A stretch of DNA of 64,000 nt from an uncultured Pseudohongiella sp. (GTDB taxonomy: Bacteria; Pseudomonadota; Gammaproteobacteria; Pseudomonadales; Pseudohongiellaceae): assembly GCA_951812965.1 (NCBI GenBank), contig OX638341.1, forward strand, positions 3,020,438-3,084,437. The letters run 5' to 3'. Positions within the stretch are counted from its first letter, which is position 1; each line of letters opens with the position of its first letter. This document shows, piece by piece, positions 8,845 through 16,844 of this stretch. Made by a program: the position numbers and the translations under genes. The notes below the pieces were generated by a model. The model saw only the letters and a list, made by a program, of their open reading frames with translations. It was not told the origin of the DNA and made no database searches.

Positions 8845-9636
8845 TCAACGCCGGACCAGGCTTGCCCGGGTCAGATGAAGTCCGCCGTCCACGATCAGGG
8901 TCTGGCCGGTGATCGCCGGCGAGCCGGTAATGAATTGAAGAATTGCTTCTGCGACGGATTCCGCGGTCGCGGTTCGGTGGAGCGGTGTATTCTTCAGTTG
9001 CCGGTCGAGCGTTGCCTCATAAGCCTTGTCGCCTAATCCCTTGCGCAGCCATTCTCCCTGGATGAAGCCAGGACAAACCGTGTTGACGCGAATCTTCGGC
9101 CCAAGCGCACGGGCCAGCGACAGGCCCATGGTCACGAGTGCGCCCTTGGAAGCGGCGTAAGCGATGCTGCTGCCGATGCCGTCAATGCCGGCGGTCGAGG
9201 CCACATTGACGACGTTACCGCCCTCCTCCTGCGACTCCATCGCAGGTCTGGCTGCTCGGATCATCTGGTAAGGACCGATCAGATTGACACCATATATGTT
9301 CTGGAAATCCTCGCCGTCAAGGCCATCGAGATCGTCGTGGGCGACAAATTTGGTCGTGCCCGCATTGTTGACGAGTATATCGATCCGCCCCCAGCGCTCG
9401 CACGCCTCCTCGGCCATTGCCACGCAAACCGCGTCATCAGCCACCGAGCCACCGAAAACCAGAGCGTCCACTCCGGCGGCGCGGCATTCCCCCGCCACTG
9501 CCTCCCCGCCGTCCCGATTCGAGTTGTAGTTCACCAGCACATTGCAGCCTAGCGAGGCCAGCAGCTTCGCCGTAGCCGCCCCGACTCCGCTGCTCGACCC
9601 GGTCACGATGGCGGCTTTGTCTTGCAGGTTTTTCAT
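8845..9636 (-). CDS. SDR-family oxidoreductase
   Basis: A classical short-chain dehydrogenase of about 263 residues. The Rossmann nucleotide motif is GSSSGVGAA near the N-terminus, followed by NNAGTT. The catalytic serine lies in NVASTAG and the YxxxK pair is YAASK; the C-terminal PAITGQTLIVDGG is typical of FabG-like SDRs. The ATG at 9636 was preferred over a GTG 27 bp upstream because the family starts just before the Rossmann strand and a purine-rich GGGGA precedes it. The substrate is unknown. The gene is divergent from the RND efflux operon, across a long regulatory region, and convergent with the ALDH gene. Confidence 0.88.
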   Translation of the reverse strand: MKNLQDKAAIVTGSSSGVGAATAKLLASLGCNVLVNYNSNRDGGEAVAGECRAAGVDALVFGGSVADDAVCVAMAEEACERWGRIDILVNNAGTTKFVAHDDLDGLDGEDFQNIYGVNLIGPYQMIRAARPAMESQEEGGNVVNVASTAGIDGIGSSIAYAASKGALVTMGLSLARALGPKIRVNTVCPGFIQGEWLRKGLGDKAYEATLDRQLKNTPLHRTATAESVAEAILQFITGSPAITGQTLIVDGGLHLTRASLVRR

Positions 9637-9850
9637 AGTCCAGTCCCCTGCCCTCACTGACACCAGCGTTCACTCGCGCCGGATGATATACGGAATTCCA
9701 CCGCTCGTCCTTGCCGCGACTTGCGCTATCGAGCCGTCATGCACTCCGGACGAGGAATTCCGGATACTTTTTGATTCGGGAAATGCATTTTTTACGCCCT
9801 GACGACAGAAAGCCTACCCACTAAATGCCCAGGTGAAAATGGCTTGTTTT

Positions 9851-9907
9851 ACACTTTTATGGACATAAAAATGCGGTTTTTGCACACTTTTATGCGCATA
9901 AAAGTGT
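9851..9907. promoter_or_regulatory. Tandem operator-like palindromes
   Basis: The second site (9884-9907) is a perfect 24-bp palindrome with half sites ACACTTTTATGC and GCATAAAAGTGT. The first (9851-9873) matches it with a few changes (ACACTTTTATGG, ACATAAAAATG). Their centres are 33 bp apart, close to three helical turns, as expected for two dimers binding the same face of DNA. No TetR- or MarR-type regulator gene is adjacent, so the binding protein is unknown. Confidence 0.6.
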
Positions 9908-9973
9908 TCGGGCAGGCTTTTTGCAATTCTTCCGTGCCCGGCAAGAAACGAATTGGCATGTGATCCCACGATG

Positions 9974-9988
9974 GTTACAATACGTAAC
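9974..9988. promoter_or_regulatory. Short inverted repeat GTTAC-N5-GTAAC
   Basis: A 15-bp site with 5-bp arms GTTAC and GTAAC. It lies about 180 bp before the efflux adaptor gene and could be a second regulator site. It is short enough to be chance. Confidence 0.3.
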
Positions 9989-10170
9989 AACTCATATGCA
10001 ATGGGTTTAGCTTGTCGCGGCGGGCAATAGGTTACACTTCCGCCTTGGGAAGATTCCAGTGGCGCCGACCGGCTGACGCGTAACTATTTTCCTGCCGGCA
10101 ACGTCCCCATCAAGATCGGAAAAATACCGGCGCCAGGCGGCGCGGCCAGGATTCCGCGAGAGAGGCTTTA

Positions 10171-11289
10171 GTGAAGAAACAACAGATCGTGGCGGTCCTG
10201 TTACTGCTCGCCCTCTGTGTCTGGCTGTTCGTTCCGCGCCCGGCTGAAAGCGTCGACGAAGACGAACTGGCCGGCGCGGCGGCGGTTACGCCGATCGTGG
10301 CCCTGGCCGAAAACGCGCCGGCCGGAGACGCAACCGATGTCGCCTTCGTTCGCGCCAACCGCATTTCGTCCCAGGTATATACATCGACGGTACGCGTGCG
10401 CGGGCGTACCGAGGCCTATCGTATCGTCGAGGTTCGCGCCGAACAGGCCGGCCGCATCGTCAGCAATCCCGTTCCCCGCGGCGCGCGGGTCAACGAAGGC
10501 GATGTCTTGTGCGAAATCGCCGTCGACACGCGGCAAACCGACCTCGAAGAGGCGGTCGCCCGCCGCGAGCAGGCCGAGTTCGAATACGAGGCCGCGCTCG
10601 ACCTGCAGCGCCGCGATCTGCAATCGGACGTCGCGGTAGCGCAATACCGGGCCGCGCTCGAGTCCGCCAAAGCCGCGGTCGCACGGGCGGAACTCGCGCT
10701 CGAAAAAATCAGGATCGTCGCGCCTTTCGACGGCATCGTCGAGACGCGCACGGTCGAGATCGGCGATCTGCTCAATGTCGGCACCGTTTGCGCCGCGGTG
10801 CTCGACGACGATCCCATGCTGCTCGTCGGACTCGTTCCGGAACAGGATGTGGGCCGCATCGAGATTGGCGCTGAAGTCAGCGGCGAACTCGTCAGCGGCG
10901 AAATCATCACCGGTCAGGTCATCTATCTGGCGCGCTCGGCGGACCCGTCCGCCCGCAGTTATCGCATCGAAGTGGAAGTCGATCCCGGCCAACTCGCGAT
11001 ACGTTCAGGAATTACCACCGAAATGCAGGTCAGCGCCTCGCGCATCAGCGCCCACATGATTCCCCCATCAGCCCTGACCCTTGACGATTCCGGCCTGCTC
11101 GGGGTCAAGATCATCAACGACCGCGATATCGTCGAATTCCGCGTTGTGGAAATCGTCGGCGATAACACCGACTTGCTCAATCCGGGCGTATGGGTGACCG
11201 GCCTTGACGGTGAAGCGAACCTGATCACCGTCGGCCAGGAGATCGTCTTTCCGGGCCAGACCGTCACCACCGCAGTCACCCGGCCCTGA
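10171..11289 (+). CDS. RND efflux membrane-fusion (periplasmic adaptor) protein
   Basis: A 372-residue adaptor linking an inner-membrane RND pump to an outer-membrane channel. A hydrophobic N-terminal anchor (IVAVLLLLALCVWLF) is followed by the lipoyl-like half VRAEQAGRIVSNPVPRGARV. A short alpha-hairpin comes next (about residues 115-175, rich in E, A and R), then the second lipoyl half RIVAPFDGIVETRTVEIGD, a beta-barrel domain and a membrane-proximal domain. The start is GTG at 10171. The permease gene begins 19 bp downstream, forming a two-gene operon without its own TolC-like channel. Control by the palindromes in the upstream region is plausible. Confidence 0.92.
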   Translation: MKKQQIVAVLLLLALCVWLFVPRPAESVDEDELAGAAAVTPIVALAENAPAGDATDVAFVRANRISSQVYTSTVRVRGRTEAYRIVEVRAEQAGRIVSNPVPRGARVNEGDVLCEIAVDTRQTDLEEAVARREQAEFEYEAALDLQRRDLQSDVAVAQYRAALESAKAAVARAELALEKIRIVAPFDGIVETRTVEIGDLLNVGTVCAAVLDDDPMLLVGLVPEQDVGRIEIGAEVSGELVSGEIITGQVIYLARSADPSARSYRIEVEVDPGQLAIRSGITTEMQVSASRISAHMIPPSALTLDDSGLLGVKIINDRDIVEFRVVEIVGDNTDLLNPGVWVTGLDGEANLITVGQEIVFPGQTVTTAVTRP

Positions 11290-11308
11290 GCGCAAGCGGA
11301 ACGGAATC

Positions 11309-14300
11309 ATGAAATACATCGATGCAGCCGTCGCCAGATCGCGCACCACGATGACCGCGTTCGCGGCGATCATGCTCACTGGCTTCGCCTGCTATCTGGC
11401 GATTCCCGTGGAATTGAACCCGGATGTACAGGTTCCGATCATCGTCACCACGGTCATACACGAAGGCATTTCGCCGGAAGACTCCGAACGTCTGATTGCA
11501 AAGCCGGTGGAAGTCGAACTCAAGGCGCTCGACGGCATCACCGAGTACACCACGTTCTCAAGCGAGAACGCGGCTACCGTCGTGGCCGAGTTCGACATCG
11601 ACATGGATTCACAGGCCGCGCTCAACGAACTGCGCGAGGCCATCGACCGCGCCAAGGTCTGGTTTCCGCCGGATACCGAAGAACCGATCATCCAGGAAGT
11701 GTCCGCGGCCGGCGTGCCGGCGGTGAACATCGTCATTACCGGCGACGGCGTTCCCGAACGGACGCTGTTGCGCATCGCCGAGGAATTGCAGAGCCGCATC
11801 GAAATTCTGCCCGAAGTGCTGGAAGCCCAGATGGTCGGCAATCGGGAAGAATTGATGGAAGCCATCATCGACCCGAACAAGCTGGAGACCTACGGTTTTC
11901 CCAGCACGATCATCGGCCAGGCAGTACTCGGCAACAACCGCCTGATCCCGGCGGGGCAGGTCGATACCGGCAGTGGCAGTTTCTCGATCAAGGTGCCGGG
12001 CCTGATCGAGGACCCGAACGATCTGTTCGACCTGCCGCTGGTATCCAATGATCTCGGCGTGCTTACCGTGGGCGATGTTGCCAGCGTACGGCGTACATTC
12101 AAGGACGCCACCCGCTTCTCTTACGCCAACGGTTCGCAGTCGATTTCGCTCAACGTAATGAAACGCAAGGGGGCGAACCTGGTCGAGGCGATGGCAGCGA
12201 TCGACGAGGTGGTCGAAGAAATCCGGCCCCAGTTGCCGCCGGCGGTTACGGTTGCCTATATCAACAATACCGCGCCGATGGTGATCGAGCAGAACATGGG
12301 TCTGCAAGGCAACATGGCAACGGCCATGGCGCTCGTTCTGATCGTCGTGATTGCCGCGGTAGGCGTCCGTTCCGGTCTGCTGGTGACCCTGGCGGTGCCG
12401 TTCTCGTTCTTTTTTGCGTTCATCATCATCACGTTGATGGGATTTACCTACAATTTCATGGTGATCTTCGGCCTGCTGCTCGGGCTCGGCATGCTGATTG
12501 ACGGCGCAATCGTGCTCGTGGAGTTTGCCGACCGCAAGATGGCGGAAGGCCTGACCAGCAGGGAAGCCTACAAGGCCGCGGTGGAACGCATGTTCTGGCC
12601 GATTACGGCATCGACGGCAACGACGCTGGCGGCTTTTCTGCCGATCATGTTCTGGCCGGGCGTTTCAGGCCAGTTCATGAGTTATCTGCCGATCACCGTA
12701 TTTGCCGTTCTGATCGGCTCGCTGTTTTACGCCTTGCTGTTCGCGCCGGCTATCGGCGCCCTGATAGGAAGATCGAGTGACGCCGACAAGAAGTACCTGC
12801 GCGCGCTGGAGTCGGGCGACCCGAGCGAGACCGGTGGCGTCACCGCCCTGTACGCGAAACTGCTCGGCTTGGCCGTACGCTTCCCGGCCACCGTATTCGT
12901 CATCAGCATCGTTACGCTGTTTACCATCGTGGGTTCCTACCTCAACTTCGGCCGGGGCGTGGAGTTTTTCACCGAGACCGAGCCAAACCAGACCACGGTA
13001 CAGGTATTTGCCCGGGGCAATTACTCGCCGGCGGAATTACGCGACATCATGCTCGAAGTCGAAGACCGGCTTCGCGAGGTCGGGTATTTCAAGGGTATCG
13101 TCACCCAGTCCGGCGCCGGTATGCAATTGGGAGGCTCACAGCAGACCGCTTCCGATCTCATCGGCTCGATCTATATCGAGATGACCGACCGCAGGGACCG
13201 TGACGTTAACGGCATCGAGCTGGAAAGTCTCTATCGTGAGGCGATTACCAATTTGCCCGGCGCCCGCGCCGAAGTCGTGCCGATCGAAAATGGCCCACCT
13301 GTTGGCAAGGAAATCCAGCTCGAATTCTCCGGCGAAAACCTTGACCTGCTGTTCCTGGAAGCTCGGCGCGTTCGCACTTACATGGAAAATGTCATGACCG
13401 GCCTGATCGACATCGACGACACCGCGCCGGTGCCTGGAATCGAATGGGAAATTACCGTGGATCGCGCCCAGGCGGCCATCATGGGCGCCAGCATGGCGGA
13501 AATCGGTTCCGCCATCCAGATGATGACCAACGGCGTTTTCATGGGCGTGTATCGTCCTGACGATAGCGAAGAGGAAGTCGATATCCGTCTGCGTTATCCG
13601 CAGGAATACCGGGGGCTTGACCAGATTGACTCCATCCGTATCGCCACGGTAAACGGGCCGGTGCCCGTCAGCAGTTTCATTACTCGCGAACCCAAGCCAA
13701 AAGTCAGTTCGATCCAGCGAGTGAACGGCAATCGCGTGGTTTATGTGCGCGCCAATCCCGCTCCGGGGATCGTGGCGGACAACAAGGTGCAGGAACTCGA
13801 GGCCTGGCTTGCGGACAATCCGACCGTGGCGGGAGTGGACTACCAGTTCCGGGGCGCCAATGAAGAGCAGGCCGAATCTGCTGCCTTCCTGACCCAGGCC
13901 TTCTCCCTGGCGATGGCGTTGATGGCGATTCTGCTGATTACCCAGTTCAACAGTTTCTATCAGTCCCTGCTGATCCTTTCATCGATCCTGCTGTCTACTT
14001 CCGGGGTATTGCTCGGGCTGCTGATTACCGGCCAGACTTTCAGCGTGATTCTGACGGGCATCGGCATCGTCGCGCTGGCGGGCATCATCGTCAACAACAA
14101 TATCGTGCTGATCGATACCTTCAACGTATTGCGCCGGGGCCATCCGGAATGGAGCCTGCGCGAGGTGATCGTGCATACCGGAGTGCAACGCCTGCGGCCC
14201 GTGTTCCTGACGACTTTCACCACCGGATTCGGCCTGCTGCCCCTGGCCATGCACGTTTCCGTTGATCTCATCGGCGCCGAGATCGAAGTCGGCGGTCCGA

Positions 14301-14473
14301 TCACTTCGCAATGGGTCGCTCTGGCGTCCGCCATCGTGTTCGGACTTTCATTCGCGACCGTCCTGACCCTGATCGTCACTCCGGCCATGCTCGCCCTGCC
14401 CGAAAGTTTGCGCAACTCGTGGAATGGCCTGATGCGCCTGATCCTGCCGCGCAGACTCCGCTACAGCTCCTGA
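11309..14473 (+). CDS. RND efflux permease (AcrB-like superfamily)
   Basis: A 1054-residue proton-driven efflux pump subunit with the usual duplicated layout: one N-terminal helix, a large periplasmic porter domain, helices 2-6 (about residues 330-490), one at about 525, a second periplasmic domain, then the C-terminal bundle (about 860-1040). The helix-4 proton-relay segment reads GLGMLIDGAIVLVEF, so the second aspartate of the AcrB DD pair is glycine. The helix-10 segment GIIVNNNIVLID has asparagine where AcrB has the relay lysine. This places the protein outside the AcrB drug-pump core group, although such variants are common among environmental RND pumps. The substrate is unknown. Confidence 0.92.
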   Translation: MKYIDAAVARSRTTMTAFAAIMLTGFACYLAIPVELNPDVQVPIIVTTVIHEGISPEDSERLIAKPVEVELKALDGITEYTTFSSENAATVVAEFDIDMDSQAALNELREAIDRAKVWFPPDTEEPIIQEVSAAGVPAVNIVITGDGVPERTLLRIAEELQSRIEILPEVLEAQMVGNREELMEAIIDPNKLETYGFPSTIIGQAVLGNNRLIPAGQVDTGSGSFSIKVPGLIEDPNDLFDLPLVSNDLGVLTVGDVASVRRTFKDATRFSYANGSQSISLNVMKRKGANLVEAMAAIDEVVEEIRPQLPPAVTVAYINNTAPMVIEQNMGLQGNMATAMALVLIVVIAAVGVRSGLLVTLAVPFSFFFAFIIITLMGFTYNFMVIFGLLLGLGMLIDGAIVLVEFADRKMAEGLTSREAYKAAVERMFWPITASTATTLAAFLPIMFWPGVSGQFMSYLPITVFAVLIGSLFYALLFAPAIGALIGRSSDADKKYLRALESGDPSETGGVTALYAKLLGLAVRFPATVFVISIVTLFTIVGSYLNFGRGVEFFTETEPNQTTVQVFARGNYSPAELRDIMLEVEDRLREVGYFKGIVTQSGAGMQLGGSQQTASDLIGSIYIEMTDRRDRDVNGIELESLYREAITNLPGARAEVVPIENGPPVGKEIQLEFSGENLDLLFLEARRVRTYMENVMTGLIDIDDTAPVPGIEWEITVDRAQAAIMGASMAEIGSAIQMMTNGVFMGVYRPDDSEEEVDIRLRYPQEYRGLDQIDSIRIATVNGPVPVSSFITREPKPKVSSIQRVNGNRVVYVRANPAPGIVADNKVQELEAWLADNPTVAGVDYQFRGANEEQAESAAFLTQAFSLAMALMAILLITQFNSFYQSLLILSSILLSTSGVLLGLLITGQTFSVILTGIGIVALAGIIVNNNIVLIDTFNVLRRGHPEWSLREVIVHTGVQRLRPVFLTTFTTGFGLLPLAMHVSVDLIGAEIEVGGPITSQWVALASAIVFGLSFATVLTLIVTPAMLALPESLRNSWNGLMRLILPRRLRYSS

Positions 14474-14501
14474 GCCGAAAGCCGATCGCCAACCCAACTG
14501 C

Positions 14502-14605
14502 TGTGCAGGTTCAAATACCGCATGCCTCGCCCGCGAACGGCCCCGAAACCGTGCAATACCCGCGGGCGAGGCATGCCTCGCCCCTACATGCTGAACCCGC
14601 ACAAC
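14502..14605. repeat. Composite REP element downstream of the RND operon
   Basis: Begins with TGTGCAGGTTCAAATAC, then a half palindrome (GCATGCCTCGCCC), the spacer GCGAACGGCCCCGAAACCGT and a nearly full palindrome at 14564-14587. It ends with ATGCTGAACCCGCAC. The same order of modules is seen at 41.7 kb. The left half of the first palindrome is missing here. Confidence 0.85.
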
Positions 14606-14665
14606 GGCTTGTAAGCCCTCGCGGGACTATGTGAGAATCATTACAGGGACATCGCGGTAGCATTC

Positions 14666-15757
14666 ATGGGCCTCCTGCTCGCCTTCTTTTTCATCAGCCT
14701 CTGCTTCTCGTTTCTTTGCTCCATCCTGGAAGCGGTACTGCTCAGCGTCACGCCGACCTATGTCGGTATTCTCGAAAAGCAGGGCTCTCGCGCAGCCGGG
14801 GATCTGGCTGCGTTCAAGGAAGACATCGATCGTCCGCTGGCGGCGATCCTTACCTTGAACACCATCGCCCACACCGTTGGGGCGATAGGCGTCGGCGCCC
14901 AGGCGACCAAGCTTTTTCCCGCCTCGGAACTCGTATTGTTCGGCTTCGGCATCCCGACTAACTGGGAAGCCGTCGTCGCGGTAATCATGACTCTGGCGAT
15001 ACTGATCTTCTCGGAAGTCATTCCCAAAACTATCGGCGCGAACAACTGGGAAGCGCTCGCGCCCGTGGCGACGCGGACGCTCAAGGTCATGCTCATCGTG
15101 CTATGGCCCCTGGTCTGGCTGAGCCAGTTCATCACGAGCAAACTGAAGAATGACAAGGACCGGGCGGTGCTGAGCCGGACCGAACTGGCGGTTATGACCG
15201 ACATCGGGACCGAATCCGGCGTGCTGGAAGAAAGCGAACGCACGATCATCCATAACCTGCTCGCCTTTCGCGGCATCCAGGCAGCCGACGTGATGACACC
15301 GCGCATCGTCGTGGTGGCGGCAGGCGAAGACATGAAACTGAGGGATTTCCACAAGAGTCACGAAGAGCTGCCCTTCTCGCGCATTCCGGTTTACCAGGGC
15401 AAGAACGATAACGTTACCGGCTATGTGCTCAAGGACGAAGTGCTGCTCAATCTCGTGGACGAGCATAACGACATGGTGCTCAAGGACCTGCGCAGGGACA
15501 TCATAGCCGTACACAAGTCCGCCACCGTGCCTGATCTGCTCGACACGTTCATCGCCAAGAAAGAACACATGGCCGTCGTAGTGGACGAGTTCGGCGCCAT
15601 GGAAGGTATTTTGACCATGGAGGACATCATCGAAACGCTGCTCGGGCTCGAGATCGTGGACGAATCCGACGATACCGAAGACATGCAGGCGCTGGCGCGC
15701 AGGAACTGGAAGCGGCGCGCGCGGAAACTCGGCATCATTCCCGTGCAGAGCCCCTGA
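14666..15757 (+). CDS. CNNM/CorB-like membrane protein (DUF21 + CBS pair)
   Basis: A 363-residue protein with a DUF21 (CNNM) transmembrane domain at about residues 1-165, carrying helices such as LLLAFFFISLCFSFL and VVAVIMTLAILIFSEVIPK. A tandem CBS module follows at about 205-335 (VMTPRIVVVAAGEDM, VVVDEFGAMEGILTMEDIIE). Related proteins (CorB, YfjD, CNNM) are linked to magnesium export or homeostasis. The C-terminal CorC_HlyC domain found in many members is absent, as in the short form of the family. The gene stands alone after a REP cluster. No strong Shine-Dalgarno sequence is visible. Confidence 0.85.
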   Translation: MGLLLAFFFISLCFSFLCSILEAVLLSVTPTYVGILEKQGSRAAGDLAAFKEDIDRPLAAILTLNTIAHTVGAIGVGAQATKLFPASELVLFGFGIPTNWEAVVAVIMTLAILIFSEVIPKTIGANNWEALAPVATRTLKVMLIVLWPLVWLSQFITSKLKNDKDRAVLSRTELAVMTDIGTESGVLEESERTIIHNLLAFRGIQAADVMTPRIVVVAAGEDMKLRDFHKSHEELPFSRIPVYQGKNDNVTGYVLKDEVLLNLVDEHNDMVLKDLRRDIIAVHKSATVPDLLDTFIAKKEHMAVVVDEFGAMEGILTMEDIIETLLGLEIVDESDDTEDMQALARRNWKRRARKLGIIPVQSP

Positions 15758-15998
15758 GCGGGCGCCCGCGGCCGTTTCTGCCAGTCAACATTGCTTATTG
15801 TGATAAATTGTTACCGGGAGGGATTCCCGCCGACCTCGTGCTAAGATCATTTGTAGTTCGTGCGCTGTACGCCCCCCCGTATTCAGCGTATGGATAGCTG
15901 GAGGTGGGGCTCGCGAGTTTACTTTCTTTATCGTTCCCCCTAAACGAATGGAATTACTTGCGACGCTTCCCTTCAGCGCCCTTTAACTTTCCTCCGAC

Positions 15999-16679
15999 TC
16001 AATCCAGACTTGAAAGCAGCCAGGCTCTGTGCAATGCCTGCTGCTTGCGCAATTCGTCCATGTGGTCGTCGGACTGCATGATCAAGTGCGTTTCGGCAAT
16101 GCGAATGCCTTCCTGCAATCGTTCGATCTTGCGGACATCCGGGACATCCGCCTGCCGGGCAAGTTGCAATCGCGTCTTGAACAATTTTCGGGCTTCACGC
16201 AAGTGGGGAACCGTGCGGTCGTCAAGGTTGTATCGCAAAGCGTCGACGTGCCACCTCGTGACCTTTTGCAGTCCCTGTTCCAGCTTTTCGGAATCGCCGG
16301 CATAAAGACTGCCGTACAGATGCGCCAGCAAAGCATTCAGATCGTCCACTCGATGCCAGTTCTCTCTTGCTACCTCGCTTGCGATCAGGCTGTCGAGTAT
16401 TTCGAATTGGTTCTCGTGATACAGGCCCAGGGTCATGCGGGTGGTTTGCAACGCATCCTGCAATACGGAAATTGCCTCGTCATGGTACGACTGTTCCTGC
16501 AGAAAATGCGCACGCAACAACATGCCGTCCACATGGGCGGCATTATGAATATGGCTGCTACTCGACTGCGAAGTCTGGGCAAGACTTGCAGATGAGAAAA
16601 ATGCTGTCGCGGCGATTGCCAGCCAACCTGCCGCAACAGTACTGGACGTGAATGTTTTCCAGTGGCGTGTGCGGAGCAT
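15999..16679 (-). CDS. Secreted helical (TPR-like) protein of unknown function
   Basis: A 226-residue protein with a signal peptide (positively charged MLRTRHWK, hydrophobic core, ASLAQ cleavage near residue 35). The mature part is strongly helical and repeats a pattern close to tetratricopeptides, for example HFLQEQSYHDEAISVLQDAL and later IERLQEGIRIAETHL. No catalytic motif is visible. A GGAGG lies 8 bases before the ATG. The gene is transcribed in the same direction as, and just downstream of, the MoxR/vWA operon, but has its own AT-rich upstream region with a tandem 11-bp repeat, so it may be independently expressed. Confidence 0.65.
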   Translation of the reverse strand: MLRTRHWKTFTSSTVAAGWLAIAATAFFSSASLAQTSQSSSSHIHNAAHVDGMLLRAHFLQEQSYHDEAISVLQDALQTTRMTLGLYHENQFEILDSLIASEVARENWHRVDDLNALLAHLYGSLYAGDSEKLEQGLQKVTRWHVDALRYNLDDRTVPHLREARKLFKTRLQLARQADVPDVRKIERLQEGIRIAETHLIMQSDDHMDELRKQQALHRAWLLSSLD

Positions 16680-16766
16680 GACAAGGACCTCCGATGGAAA
16701 AGGTCTTGCCCGGAATATTGCTCACTTGGTGGTCTAAATCAAGGAAATTCGGCGATATTTTTCAAT

Positions 16767-16788
16767 TATATGACAAATATATGACAAA
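16767..16788. promoter_or_regulatory. Tandem 11-bp repeat TATATGACAAA upstream of the TPR-like gene
   Basis: Two head-to-tail copies of TATATGACAAA with an exact 11-bp period lie in an AT-rich gap about 90 bp before the start at 16679. The one-turn spacing would suit an activator or repressor site. No known binding protein matches with certainty. Confidence 0.4.
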
Positions 16789-16844
16789 ATTTTTCGTAAC
16801 TTATTGTTTTAACGGGAATGGAATTAAATTGCACCATTTTGGTG

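Larger units (their letters stand above)
9637..10170. other. Long divergent regulatory region between SDR and RND genes
   Basis: This 534-bp stretch has no supportable gene. It contains two tandem AT-rich palindromes (9851-9873 and 9884-9907) and a GTTAC-N5-GTAAC inverted repeat (9974-9988). It also has local T-rich runs, in contrast to the GC-rich coding surroundings. Its length and content suggest control of one or both divergent units. Confidence 0.6.

Noticed and set aside
15758-15770. GC palindrome after the CNNM-like gene as a terminator
   Set aside because: The 12-bp GCGGGCGCCCGC has no loop space and no T-run follows.
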